Position numbers and translations under genes: made by a program. The notes below the pieces were generated by a model, which was given only the letters and a program-made list of their open reading frames with translations, had not been told where the DNA came from and made no database searches. 64,000 nt of DNA from Thermosynechococcus sp. NK55a (GTDB lineage: Bacteria; Cyanobacteriota; Cyanobacteriia; Thermosynechococcales; Thermosynechococcaceae). Of this stretch, positions 1-9,955 are shown one piece after another. Within the stretch, counting starts at the first letter, position 1. Each line of letters starts with the position of its first letter. The stretch is taken from NCBI RefSeq assembly GCF_000505665.1, contig NC_023033.1:806001-870000 (forward strand), read 5' to 3'.

Positions 1-2151
1 CTCTAGTGCTGTCAGCACTCGATATGTATCCGCAGCAGCGAGGATCGCAGGGATATCAACAATCACGAAGTCAAAAGTTTCTTTAGTGCTGTCTAGGAAA
101 TCAAACCAACGATAAGAACTAAACAGTGCCATGGGTTCCTGCTGCGCCTGACCTGCGGTCAATACCCAGAGTCCTTCAGTAGAATTGGCCAAAAGACTAG
201 ACCAGTGGGGCAGAGGCATTGTTCCCTGCAACAGTTCCCCTAAACCAGTGACGTTGGGAATGCCAAGAGCTTGATGGAGGCTTGGCTGGTGCAAATTGGC
301 ATCCACCAGCAAGACCCGCTTTCCCGTCGCCGCTGCCGCCAAAGCAAGATAAAGGGCAACGGTGGTTTGTCTTTCTTGACCACTGATGCCCATAATTGCT
401 AAGGAGTGGGGTAACCCCAACGCTTCTAACTGCGTCAACAGGAAGTAAAAACTTTCCTTAAAAGCAGGACTTACCCCCGGCAAACGGTGCTGCAACCCCC
501 ACAACGTCAACGGTGTCTCTAAACGACTAAAAGCCAGTTGATCAAAGGTCTTGGTCACAGGAATCTGACCCAAAATAGGTAAGGGGGTCTGTTGGCGAAT
601 CCGCTCCACCTCTAGACAGCGATCATCCAACCAATCCACGATCAAGGCAACCAGCACCCCAGAGACTCCCCCAAGCGCCAAAGCGATCAACAATGCTGTT
701 GACAAACGCATGGTCAACTCATACCGCTTCAGATCCCCAATATCGGAAAGAAGCTTCCATGTAAAGTCGCGCTGGGCAATTTGGAGTTGCAGGTTTTGCC
801 GTGTCTGCAATAGCAGTGTTAGGGATTCTAGTGTGGCTGCAAAACGTTGCTCAATTTTGCGGTAAGGGTTTGCAAGCCTTATCAGTCGGGATATTTCTGC
901 TTCAGTTGCTTGAATTTGATTACTCAATTCCGTATCTGCTCTTTTGAGAGCTTCAAGCTCAACTTTTGCCTCTAGGTATTTCTCAATCAGGGAGTCAGAG
1001 ACTGCACTTTCGTAACCAATTAAGGCTTCAGGGCGAGGAACTTGGTTCCGGTATCGAATCGTTATTTGTCGACCTTGGCGCTTAGCCTGAGCCAGTAGTT
1101 GCCGCTTTTGTTCTTCTAGGGCTTGGACTGTGGGCGATCTGTCCGTTAACTTGCTCCGCTGTTCCACCAACTGTATTTCCGTTTCGGTGAGTCCCTCCAG
1201 TAATTTTTCATAATTTTTCGAAGCAGCTAAGTTAGAAGCAGCTAATGCCTCATCAGGAGAGAGCTTTAACTGCGCCTTTAGGGAGTTAAATGCTTCCTGT
1301 GTAGATTCCAGTTTTACTCTATTTCGTTTTTTAGATTCCAACTCAGTTAGAAGGTTAGCATAGAGCTGAAGATCACTGATCTCAGAGACTGGAGTTTTAG
1401 AAGTCGCAGAAGGTATAGAATCAGGACGTAAAACTCGATTTTGATACCGGAACTCATTGAGTTGACTGTCAAGATCATCAATTTGACTAAGGGCCTTTTG
1501 AATTTCTTGGTTAACGTAGCGAAGATTATCTGATATTTGCTCTTGTTTTTGTGTCTCATTAAACTTTTTTAATTCCTCAGCAATGATTTTTAAGGCAGAT
1601 TCTACCTTTGTTTTATCTTTGGCAATAAAAGTAATATTTACTATTTTTGAGCTACCTTTGCTAAGCAATTTTCGTTCTTCTTGATTCTTACTAATTTTTA
1701 TGGACTTAAGAAACCTTTTATAGGAATATTTCTCTCGATCTAAATCGGGATTATCTTGAAGAAACTTTTCATAAATGGGTTGGAGGATGGTATCACTACT
1801 GAGTATCTGAACTAGTGTTTCTACATCCCCCTCCGTTGATTCTGATTCTAGAGGTAGAGGCAGAGGTGCAAGATTACGGATTAAATCTAACCTTGCCGCT
1901 GGTCGAGTACCTAAGGGTTTGATGGGTTCAACTTGCAGCAAAATGGAGTATTGATAGTTCCTCACAAAGAGGTAATAGTACCCCAAGTAGCTAATTGCAA
2001 CAAATGCACCAACTAATGCAGCAACCGCTGAACGCCGCTTCAAACCTCGCAATAGTTCGTCAATGGTGACTTTGTCAATGGGTCGCGGCTGCCACAAACT
2101 CAGTTGTGAAGCTTCAGGGGAAAAGGACAGATGGTTATTTTCACTGGACAT
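1..2151 (-). CDS. Wzc-like polysaccharide chain-length/BY-kinase protein (partial, runs off the left edge)
   Basis: The frame is open from an ATG at 2151 down to base 1, giving 717 residues with no stop, so the C-terminus lies outside the window. The N-terminus has a Wzz-type region with a membrane segment near residues 38-58. A long coiled-coil periplasmic region follows (about 190-430), then a second membrane segment near 500-520 and a cytoplasmic P-loop domain. Walker A' (LLVDAN, about residue 617) and Walker B-like FVIVDIP (about 699) are visible. The Walker A position reads MGISGQERQTT and lacks the usual GK[ST] lysine, so ATP binding or kinase activity is doubtful. Known relatives span the inner membrane and control chain length and export of exopolysaccharide. 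It is the last gene in the window of the minus-strand EPS operon and starts about 20 bases after the epimerase stop. The tyrosine-rich tail cannot be judged. Confidence 0.85.
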   Translation of the reverse strand, partial: MSSENNHLSFSPEASQLSLWQPRPIDKVTIDELLRGLKRRSAVAALVGAFVAISYLGYYYLFVRNYQYSILLQVEPIKPLGTRPAARLDLIRNLAPLPLPLESESTEGDVETLVQILSSDTILQPIYEKFLQDNPDLDREKYSYKRFLKSIKISKNQEERKLLSKGSSKIVNITFIAKDKTKVESALKIIAEELKKFNETQKQEQISDNLRYVNQEIQKALSQIDDLDSQLNEFRYQNRVLRPDSIPSATSKTPVSEISDLQLYANLLTELESKKRNRVKLESTQEAFNSLKAQLKLSPDEALAASNLAASKNYEKLLEGLTETEIQLVEQRSKLTDRSPTVQALEEQKRQLLAQAKRQGRQITIRYRNQVPRPEALIGYESAVSDSLIEKYLEAKVELEALKRADTELSNQIQATEAEISRLIRLANPYRKIEQRFAATLESLTLLLQTRQNLQLQIAQRDFTWKLLSDIGDLKRYELTMRLSTALLIALALGGVSGVLVALIVDWLDDRCLEVERIRQQTPLPILGQIPVTKTFDQLAFSRLETPLTLWGLQHRLPGVSPAFKESFYFLLTQLEALGLPHSLAIMGISGQERQTTVALYLALAAAATGKRVLLVDANLHQPSLHQALGIPNVTGLGELLQGTMPLPHWSSLLANSTEGLWVLTAGQAQQEPMALFSSYRWFDFLDSTKETFDFVIVDIPAILAAADTYRVLTALE

Positions 2152-2170
2152 GGTGGACTCTCAAGAAATT

Positions 2171-3190
2171 TTAAAGACGATAGTAGTCACGATACCACTC
2201 CACAAACTGTTGTACACCAATCTCAACAGGGGTAACGGGTTCATAACCTGTATCTTCTTTGAGGGCGGTTACATCGGCATAGGTATCAGGCACATCTCCC
2301 GGCTGCAAGGGTAAAAAAGTTATGAGAGCCTTTTTGCCAAGGTACTGCTCCAAAAGCTCAATGTAGCGGAGAAGCTCAATGGGACGATGGGCGCCAATGT
2401 TGTACACTCGCCAGGGTGCTAAACTGGTGGCGGGATCTGGTGTTTCGCCACACCAAGCAGGGTTGGGGACTGCTGGCCGATCCAAGACGCGCAGAATACC
2501 TTCGACAATGTCATCAATGTAGGTAAAGTCACGGTGATGTTTCCCATAGTTAAAGACGGGTAGGGGTTCATTATTCAGGATGGCCCTAGTGAACTTAAAC
2601 AGTGCCATGTCAGGGCGACCCCAAGGGCCATAGACGGTAAAAAAGCGCAGTCCCGTTGTCGGAATATTATAGAGGTGGCTGTAAGTGTGTGCCATGAGTT
2701 CGTTGGCCTTCTTGGTTGCTGCATACAGGCTCAGTGGATGATCAACGTTATCGTGAACAGAAAAAGGTAACTTTCTATTGGCGCCATAAACACTGGAACT
2801 ACTGGCATAGACCAAATGCTCTACTTGGTGATGGCGGCAAGCTTCTAAAATGTGGAGAAAACCAACGATATTACTATCAATGTAGGCAAAAGGATTTTCT
2901 AAGGAATAACGCACGCCTGCCTGGGCTGCTAAGTGGATCACCCTTTGGGGAGAAAAATCTGCAAAGAGCTGGTTTACCCCTTGGCGGTCAACTAAATCAA
3001 TTTTTCGGAAAATAAACTGACCTGGCTGGCTAGAAGCATTCAGGTGCTCTAAGCGAGATTTCTTAAGGTTGACGTCATAGTAGTTATTCAAATTATCCAA
3101 TCCAATTACGCGATCGCCCCGCCGTAGGAGTGCTAGAGCCACCCCATGGCCAATAAATCCGGCCACACCGGTTACCAAAACATCCATCAC
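2171..3190 (-). CDS. NAD-dependent UDP-glucuronate/UDP-GlcNAcA-type 4-epimerase
   Basis: A 339-residue short-chain dehydrogenase/reductase. The N-terminal nucleotide-binding motif is [11 protein letters not shown], the catalytic pair is SSSSVYG followed by YAATK, and the segment [19 protein letters not shown] is typical of UDP-glucuronate 4-epimerases (CapI/LpsL type). Family members invert C4 of a UDP-hexuronic acid in the cytoplasm to supply precursors for capsule or EPS. The neighbouring dehydrogenase would make the uronic acid, so the pair could give UDP-GalA or UDP-GalNAcA; the exact sugar is inference. Start: ATG at 3190, with a second Met immediately after. It lies 15 bases after the dehydrogenase stop, in the same operon. 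The reading frame is intact, unlike its three upstream neighbours. Confidence 0.88.
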   Translation of the reverse strand: MMDVLVTGVAGFIGHGVALALLRRGDRVIGLDNLNNYYDVNLKKSRLEHLNASSQPGQFIFRKIDLVDRQGVNQLFADFSPQRVIHLAAQAGVRYSLENPFAYIDSNIVGFLHILEACRHHQVEHLVYASSSSVYGANRKLPFSVHDNVDHPLSLYAATKKANELMAHTYSHLYNIPTTGLRFFTVYGPWGRPDMALFKFTRAILNNEPLPVFNYGKHHRDFTYIDDIVEGILRVLDRPAVPNPAWCGETPDPATSLAPWRVYNIGAHRPIELLRYIELLEQYLGKKALITFLPLQPGDVPDTYADVTALKEDTGYEPVTPVEIGVQQFVEWYRDYYRL

Positions 3191-3205
3191 TACCTCCTTG
3201 AAAAC

Positions 3206-4487
3206 TTAAAGGCGTCCATCTGCATCTTCCTTGGACAACACCCACTTGACATCATACAGAGCACTTGGGGTTTTTAAGCAACGGCGAATTCCAGCAGCAC
3301 CCAATTCACAAAATTGACGATGAGCAACTGCAATCACTGCACCATCCCAGTACTCTGGGTACAACTCCTCAATCAGTGAAATGCCATACTCCTTTTTAGC
3401 CAATTCAGGATCAGCCCATGGATCATAAACATCTACTTGAATACCATAGTCTCGCAACTCGGAAATCACATCCACAACACGTGTATTGCGAAGGTCAGGG
3501 CAATTTTCCTTAAACGTTAGACCCATGACGAGCACCCTTGCTTGTTGTGGATGAATTCCTTTTTGGATTAAAAGCTTAATAAACTGTTAGCTACATAAAT
3601 GCCCATATAGTCGTTAATTCGTCGGCCGGCTAAAATCAATTCAGAGTGATAACCGTAGGCAGATGCCTGATAGGTTAAATAGTAAGGATCTACACCAACG
3701 CAGTGACCGCCTACCAATCCCGGACGGAAAGGTAGAAAATTCCACTTTGTTCCTGCGGCTGTTAGTACCTCTTGGGTGTCGATCCCTAAGCGATTAAAGA
3801 GAATAGAAAGCTCATTCATTAAAGCAATATTCACATCTCGCTGAATATTTTCGATGACCTTAGCAGCTTCTGCTACCCTAATTGAGCTGCATTTATAGGT
3901 TCCTGCGGGTATAATTGAAGCATAGACACAATCTACAATCTCTGCCACTTCAGGAGTTGATCCAGAGGTAATTTTAACAATCGTTGTCAAACGATGTTCT
4001 TTATCTCCTGGATTGATTCGTTCTGGACTATAACCTACAAAGAAATCTTGATTAAAAATAAGGCCAGAAGCTTGCTCAAGAATGGGTACACAAATTTCTT
4101 CAGTGACACCTGGATAGACGGTGGATTCATACACAACAATACTGTTGCGAGGGGGAACACTACCGAGATGTTGAGAAGCGGTTTTAAGAAACCCTAAGTC
4201 AGGCACTTTGTGATCATCCACAGGAGTTGGAACTGCGACCACAAAAAAGAACATTTTTTCAAGTCTTGAATATTGGTTGTGTAAGTTAAATATGAGGCAC
4301 TTTTTAGCTCTTCAGAACTAATTTCACCTGTGTGATCATGTCCTTTGATAAGTTGTGATACTCGCAGTAAATTGAGATCATATCCTAATGTAGGATATTT
4401 TTTGCCGAACTCTACTGCTAAAGGAAGGCCCACATATCCAAGACCAATCACAGCAATTGAAAGTTTGTTATGTTCCATCTGAATCAT
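3206..4487 (-). pseudogene. Nucleotide-sugar dehydrogenase (TviB/WbpA type), broken by two frameshifts
   Basis: Three overlapping or adjacent frames together spell one UDP-N-acetylhexosamine 6-dehydrogenase. The N-terminal part (4487-about 4245) has the Rossmann motif IAVIGLGYVGLPLAVEFGKK. The middle (about 4254-3580) has [16 protein letters not shown] and the catalytic region [12 protein letters not shown]. The C-terminal part (about 3580-3206) has VLVMGLTFKENCPDLRNT. The first break is at the adjacent A6/T6 runs 4243-4259 and the second near 3578-3584. Adding one base at each gives a 427-residue protein, the normal family size. The enzyme oxidises UDP-GlcNAc or a similar sugar to the uronic acid using NAD+. 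Two single-base losses may be sequence errors, in which case the gene is functional. Start at 4487, or at the Met at 4478, which overlaps the end of the glycosyltransferase. Confidence 0.85.
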
Positions 4488-5666
4488 TCCACTCTCCTAG
4501 CTCCTCTGTAAATAATTGAAGGTACTGGGCATTAATTTTTTTGACGTCAAAATCTTCAACAGCTTTTTGATAACTACGGTACCCCATTAAGGGAATCAAC
4601 TCTGGTTGCTGAATAAATACTTCCATAGCTTTTGTTAAGGCACTGACATCACGCGGCGGAACCAAAAAACCACTATAGCTGTGAATAACGGTTTCACGAC
4701 AACCCGGCACATCTGTGGTGATAATTGGTCGACCAATAGCCATGGCCTCCTGAATACTTCGAGGAATACCCTCTCGGTAATAAGAAGGAAGGACAAAAAT
4801 ACTGGTTTTGCCGAAATAGCTTTTACAATCCACAAAGCCAAACCATTGAATAATCCCAGCATCAATGAACTTCTGAAGATCTTCTTTAACTAGAGATCCA
4901 GGATTGGTATCAAAATCTCCCAATAGCCAAAATTCAACTTTTGGATAGTTTGCTTTTAGTCGGGATGCTGCTTGCACAAACTCCAAAATACCTTTCTCTC
5001 GGAGGAGACGTGCAGCTAGAGTAAAGACTAAAGGAGATGTAGGAGCAGGAGAAAACTGCCACTCATTGAAGTTAACACCAGTACCTTTAATCAAAGCTAC
5101 TTTATCGCCTGGCAGTTGGCATAGCTTCTTAATTTCAGCACAGTCATCTGAGTTTTGGAAAATTACTTTTGTTGCTGATGGCAGAGTGATTTTATAAAGT
5201 AAAGCTAGTATATTTCCTATACATTTATCTCTCATTGATTTATCATTCATACAAAAGAAATATCCTAAGCCTGTAAACAGTGCAAATCTTTTTTCAATTC
5301 CTAGGAGCTTGGCAGCAGTTAATCCCCAAACAATTGGCTTAGCAGTAAATGCAAGAATACAGGATGGATTAATTTTTTAATGAGACTCATTAAAGATACT
5401 AAAGTGTGAATATCATGAAATGGATTAGCACTATTCCGCTCAAGGTAGAACTCGTCAAAAGATGCCCCTAATTCTAGGATTGCTCTTTTTTCCTTCTCTG
5501 AGGATGCAGGAACCATACAGTGAACACTATAACCAGATGTAATTAAGTCAATAATTAAATCCTTACGAAAGTTAACTAGCATAGAAGCTTTATTACCAAT
5601 GATGGCAAGTCTATAGCTTTCTCTATTAGAAGTATTAAGTGTTGATTCAGACATAGAATACCCCAT
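4468..5666 (-). pseudogene. Glycosyltransferase family 4-like, broken by one frameshift
   Basis: Two frames join into one 399-residue GT4 glycosyltransferase. The N-terminal part begins at the ATG at 5666 (or 5654) and contains RLAIIGNKASMLVNFRKDLI, a GT4 N-terminal signature. The C-terminal part carries VFTLAARLLREKGI, then LPSYYREGIPRSIQEAMAIG with the conserved glutamates, and GCRETV. The break is in the T6 run at 5373-5378 (A6 on the coding strand). One extra A restores a continuous frame reading through the stretch ending FTGLGYFF at the junction. The protein would transfer a sugar from a nucleotide sugar to a lipid-linked EPS intermediate at the cytoplasmic membrane; donor and acceptor cannot be read from sequence. 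It starts 7 bases after the EpsG-like stop. Confidence 0.82.
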
Positions 5667-5673
5667 AATGGTG

Positions 5674-6730
5674 CTATACGAACGGATACATACGATAGGG
5701 CAGCCAAGCAAAAGCATGATCTGCAAAATTGAGCCAAACCCATAATACCGCAAAGCTATAAGCAATAATAAGTATTAGCCACTTGATAAATAGTTTCCAG
5801 CTCTTGTCTATAAATAGATAGGGGAACTGACCAAGAACATAGATCTGAATAGGAATAAAATAAAGGCTGAGACGATCAGCTGCGGTACTGGAGCCAGTTA
5901 AGAGCAGCAGTGGGGATAAAATAGCTAACCAAGACATTGATAAATAAACTCTACTTGATAGCCTAAAAAGATTTCTAGCAGTATAGCGCTCCAGTAAAAA
6001 TATGAATCCTGGTAAGAAATTCATTAATAATCTGATAAGAGTACCGGAGGATTGCAGTTGTGCTTCAATATAAGAAGTTGAAAATGCCTGGTTTAAGCTT
6101 AAAATAAAGTTCGAAGCGACAGTAAATACAATAAATAAAAAAGATAGATTGATAATATTCAATACTTTTCTGTTTTCAATGGCAGTAATGATTTGTGCGG
6201 TCAAAGGGATTAAGAGAATAAATATAGCAGTCTTATGCAGTAAAGTAGCTAGAAATAGGTTCAGAAAAAATGCAGTCAATTTACCTTCAACTAAATCAAC
6301 TAAGGCAATCATTTCAAAGCCAATGGCGCCGGATTGGCGTGTATATCCCATTGCAACGACAGTGGTCAGGTATGGAAATGCAACTAGTAAACCTGCGTAA
6401 GGGTTTTTAATTTGGCGACAGAAGTAAAATAGACCAGATGTAAATATCAAGGCAACCACTGAGTTAACAAAGTAGATGTCTTGGTTCAGAGTTCCTGCTA
6501 GTTTGTTTATTGAATGATAACCAAAGTCCTTCAAAATTGCTTCTATGCCAAACCAGGACTGAGATTGTGCTTCATCGAATATGCGTAAGTACGACCCCCA
6601 ATCAGCACCAACTTCAAATCTTAGGCCAATGAATAAAACATACAAAAAAACAGAAAAAACCATACCATCTCGGTACTTGGAGAATCACTGGTATAGCTGT
6701 TAGGGCAAAAACAATGAGGTAGGGCAGCAT
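5674..6730 (-). pseudogene. EpsG-family membrane protein (Wzy-like polymerase), frameshift near the N-terminus
   Basis: A multi-spanning membrane protein with many hydrophobic segments and the EpsG-type stretch GLRFEVGADWGSYLRIF. Members are thought to polymerise exopolysaccharide repeat units in the cytoplasmic membrane. The long frame starts internally at 6663, but the family N-terminus (MLPYLIVFALTAIPVIL) is encoded in another frame from an ATG at 6730. Removing one T from the coding-strand T6 run (6654-6659) or T7 run (6644-6650) joins them into 351 residues. This is the first recognisable gene of the minus-strand EPS operon in the window. The DNA is visibly richer in A+T than the surrounding chromosome and has no HIP1 octamers. 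Confidence 0.75.
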
Positions 6731-7145
6731 GAGAGAGCCGTATCTTACTGTAGCTATCTATATTACTTCAAGTGAGCTTGAAACATTGCCGCTATCTACA
6801 GTTTAGCCATCCACTGTTTGTTCTGGCTCTAGGGAACTTGAGCTGCTAAACCTATTCCCACGGAATGCCCAGCCAGTCCTAAACGCTGCAGATCAAAGCA
6901 CTTTAGGTGAGCAGCCACGCAGTTGCTAACTGGGATCGCATCCTGATCCGGTTCGCTATCAGTGTGTGGATAAGACTCGCCACTTCTCCTGCATCCGTGG
7001 CGATCGCGACAAAGCACCTCACCAGCCAAGGGTTCCCTGGTTTCCTTGGTACAATTCACGCCATGCCACACCATACAAACCTGAGGAACAAAAGCCCAAT
7101 GATTAATGGAATAGGCTGTTGCCAATAATCAAGATTTGACCATCT
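6731..7145. other. Intergenic region, no convincing gene
   Basis: These 415 bases separate the EPS operon from the FeoA-like gene. Open frames exist on both strands (for example 6829-7125 minus), but none resembles a known family, and the two strands' frames shadow each other. One HIP1 site lies at about 7004. The end nearest 6730 probably contains the EPS operon promoter, but I cannot pick out a clear -10/-35 pair. Confidence 0.4.
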
Positions 7146-7394
7146 CTAAGGTGGGCCCAGCGGCTCCACGAGAATGGTGCCAGCATCCCCTGCCCGTATA
7201 GCTACATCCGTCAGGGCACCCACCCGGACGGCCAAGGTTTGACTGCAGGGGGCACGACGCAGCGGGGTGACAGTTTGACCGACCGTAAGTCCTACGGCCG
7301 CAAGGCGGCGCTGCCAAGCGGCTGTCCCGCCAATAGCAGTGATCCGCGCCGGGGTACCCAGGGGAAGGTCAGAGAGCAAGACAGGGCAATTCAT
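7146..7394 (-). CDS. FeoA-domain small protein
   Basis: An 82-residue protein made of a single FeoA/SH3-like beta-barrel domain. It begins LLSDLPLGTPARITAIGG, continues with RLAAVGLTVGQTV, and ends AGDAGTILVEPL. FeoA domains modulate the Fe(II) transporter FeoB or occur as stand-alone regulators; no feoB is present in this window. The ATG overlaps the stop of the upstream CHASE2 kinase gene by four bases, so translation is probably coupled. The pairing with a membrane kinase is unusual and suggests either an iron-related regulator or simple operon packing. Confidence 0.8.
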   Translation of the reverse strand: MNCPVLLSDLPLGTPARITAIGGTAAWQRRLAAVGLTVGQTVTPLRRAPCSQTLAVRVGALTDVAIRAGDAGTILVEPLGPP

Positions 7395-9700
7395 GGGCCT
7401 AAACGCCGTACCTCTTGAAGGGCTTCTTTTGCCGAGGGGTAGCGATCGCTAAAGTTAAATTTCACCATCTTATTGAGTACTGCCGCTAAACCTTCACTGA
7501 CTCTGACACACCGTTGCCAATCCAGTTCACCCGTGCGCGCATCTCGCGGTAGATCACGGGGCTTAATGCCCGTTAACGCCTGAAGGATAATCATGCCGAC
7601 AGCATAAATATCACTGCTGAGGGTGGGCTGACCAGAGAGTTGCTCAGGGGGAGCATAGCCCATCGTACCAATAACAACGGTACTCCCCTGGGCCTTCTCC
7701 ACTTCTTGAGGTTGAATTTGCTTCACTGCCCCAAAGTCAATTAGGACCAGTTTGCGATCGCTGGCACGGCGAATAAGATTATCGGGCTTAATATCGCGGT
7801 GAATCACATAGTGACTGTGGACAAAATTCAAGACTTCTAAGATTTCCCGCAGGAGTTGGATAGCCTCGGCTTCCGTGTGTTTGCGTTTCAGTTCCTCACT
7901 CAGGGAGGCACCATCAATAAATTCCTGCACTAGATAGAATTCCCCATTTTCCTCCACATAGGCAAGCAAGAGGGGAATTTGATCGTGGCGTCCTAGCTTT
8001 TCAAGGATTTCTGCTTCGGTATGAAAGAGTCGCCGCGCCACCTGCATAAAGCGCTCGTCGGTGCGTCCCGGGCGCAGATGCTTGACGACACAGAGGGGGT
8101 TTCCCGGTCGCTGGGTATCCTGAGCCAAATAGGTGCAGCCAAAGCCCCCTGACCCCAAAACTTTTTGGATTTTGTAGCGACCACTGAGGAGGGAACGAGG
8201 TTTGCCAGTAATTTCTGTGGGTTCTCGCAGCGCTGCATTGAGGGCTGCCGTATCCTCGGCCATTAACGATCGCAACAGCGCCAAGGCTTTTTCTTGCTCC
8301 TGCACTTTTTTTTGGAAAGATCTTTGCTCCTGCTGCGCCTGATAGCTGACGTAGCCTACCATCCCCACACTGCTGAGCACAAGGGCGATCGCCGGCGGCA
8401 CCACAGGAATCCAGCCACTCGCCATGACAAAAATGCCAAAGCCACCACTAAAGAGGACAATGAGCCCCCCCACGACTGCGCCTCCCAACCACAGGGGTTG
8501 CCGCAGCCACCAGCCAAGGACACTCCCCACCCCAGCCCACAGGAGAATCCAGCCTAGCACCAGCGGCAGCGGCCAATACCAAATGGGACCTTCCCCTTCA
8601 AGGGCAGCCCTCAGGAATTGACTCACCATTTGCCCATGAACCACCACCCCCGGCATTTGCTGCGTCACCGCATCACTACCGCTATAGGGGGTGAGGAAAG
8701 TATCCTTAATACTCGGCGCAGACACACCAATCAAAACCACGCGATCGCGAATGAGGTCTTCGCTCACCCGTCCACTCAGTACATCCGTTAGGGAAACCGT
8801 TGGCCCCACCGCGCCGCGTGAGCGGTACTTAAGGAGGGTTTGCATGCCGCGATCGTCCACCCCCACATAGCCACCGGCATCACTGGTAAGGAGGGGAAAA
8901 TGCACATCATTCAGCGTCAAACCCCTGTCATCGAGTTTGATAGTTTGAGAGGGGTCTTGTTGTAGATAGCGCAGTGCCAACATCAGAGCAAAGGAAAAGG
9001 GCGTTGTACACCGCTGCGCCTTGGGATTGCTGATCACAAATAGGTTGCGGCGAATGACACCATCGCTATCGAGGGGAATATCCGCAAAACCCACACGGTC
9101 TGGCACCTGTGCTGGGGGAATACTTGGTGGCGGGGGCACCTCGGGTTGTTCCACTGTTTCGCCCGCTGATTTGCACACTGGAATAATGCGTGGGTTGATA
9201 CGAATCATGTTTTGCAGCTCATCGTGGCCGGGGGGCTGGGGCAAATCACGGAAAATATCCAAGCCAATGGCACGTGGGCTGGCGGCATTGAGGCGGGCGA
9301 GAAGTTCTGCCACAGTGGCATCCGGCAATGGCCACGTTTTTTGGGCTTGAATGTCCTGCTCCGTCACCACCACCGTCAGGATGCGGGAATCAGGATCACG
9401 AGCGGGTTGCGATCGCACATAAAAGTCATACAAACTCAGTTCCGACGGCTGAAGCAGTCCCAGTTGGCGCACACCGATCACCACAGTAGCCGCCCCTAGA
9501 GTCGTGGCAAGAACTGGCATCGGCAGCCATTTTGGCCAAGGGTAGGACACGATTTCAACTCCTCGGGCAATTGTCCAGCGGCTCCCCAAGAGCAACGCTA
9601 GACCGATTTTAGCTTTATCGGCAGAAAGCCCAGCGCTGTATTGGTGAATGCTGCTCGAGCAACAGGGTATGGCTTTAAGAAGCGGCCAGTGCAAGCACAT
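7391..9700 (-). CDS. CHASE2-domain transmembrane serine/threonine protein kinase
   Basis: A 769-residue frame; the true start may be further in, because the first 50-60 residues look unlike the family. An extracytoplasmic CHASE2 sensor domain (about 85-370) is followed by three hydrophobic segments (about 385-465), a short coiled coil, and a C-terminal Hanks-type kinase (about 505-769). Kinase motifs are complete: LGSGGFG glycine loop, VVKHL lysine, HRDIKPDNL catalytic loop, DFG in LIDFGAVK and the APPE motif. The protein should sense an external signal and phosphorylate cytoplasmic targets on Ser/Thr. It is followed by, and overlaps, the FeoA-like gene, and is divergent from rbcR across about 250 bases. 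Confidence 0.88.
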   Translation of the reverse strand: MCLHWPLLKAIPCCSSSIHQYSAGLSADKAKIGLALLLGSRWTIARGVEIVSYPWPKWLPMPVLATTLGAATVVIGVRQLGLLQPSELSLYDFYVRSQPARDPDSRILTVVVTEQDIQAQKTWPLPDATVAELLARLNAASPRAIGLDIFRDLPQPPGHDELQNMIRINPRIIPVCKSAGETVEQPEVPPPPSIPPAQVPDRVGFADIPLDSDGVIRRNLFVISNPKAQRCTTPFSFALMLALRYLQQDPSQTIKLDDRGLTLNDVHFPLLTSDAGGYVGVDDRGMQTLLKYRSRGAVGPTVSLTDVLSGRVSEDLIRDRVVLIGVSAPSIKDTFLTPYSGSDAVTQQMPGVVVHGQMVSQFLRAALEGEGPIWYWPLPLVLGWILLWAGVGSVLGWWLRQPLWLGGAVVGGLIVLFSGGFGIFVMASGWIPVVPPAIALVLSSVGMVGYVSYQAQQEQRSFQKKVQEQEKALALLRSLMAEDTAALNAALREPTEITGKPRSLLSGRYKIQKVLGSGGFGCTYLAQDTQRPGNPLCVVKHLRPGRTDERFMQVARRLFHTEAEILEKLGRHDQIPLLLAYVEENGEFYLVQEFIDGASLSEELKRKHTEAEAIQLLREILEVLNFVHSHYVIHRDIKPDNLIRRASDRKLVLIDFGAVKQIQPQEVEKAQGSTVVIGTMGYAPPEQLSGQPTLSSDIYAVGMIILQALTGIKPRDLPRDARTGELDWQRCVRVSEGLAAVLNKMVKFNFSDRYPSAKEALQEVRRLGP

Positions 9701-9955
9701 GCTCGCGCGGTGCTAGATGGGCGATCGCTCGCTCCCCAGCCCAATAATGTAACAAAACAATGTAACAATTTGTAACAAAAATCAGTAATCGCGCGGGGAA
9801 AACCCAACCCTTACAATAGGTTTCAGACGTGCTATTTTGCGTTACTGGCACGCCAAGCTCAGCTTTCTTGTGCGGGGATACATACCATATTGGGCATGAT
9901 TCCTGATAAGTTCAGAAAAACGCCTCTTGGTGGCACGCCTATGGCCTCAATGCCT
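9701..9955. promoter_or_regulatory. Divergent regulatory region between the CHASE2 kinase and rbcR, with TGTAACAA repeats
   Basis: Three copies of TGTAACAA lie at 9749, 9761 and 9771, spaced 12 and 10 bases apart, roughly one helical turn. A TACAAT hexamer at 9812-9817 is a possible -10 element for rbcR. The spacing suggests an operator on one face of the helix, perhaps for autoregulation by the LysR-type product or for another regulator; this is inference. A HIP1 site lies at 9721. Confidence 0.4.

Noticed and set aside
6829-7125. 98-residue ORF in the gap before the FeoA-like gene
   Set aside because: No family resemblance, and an equally long frame exists on the other strand.
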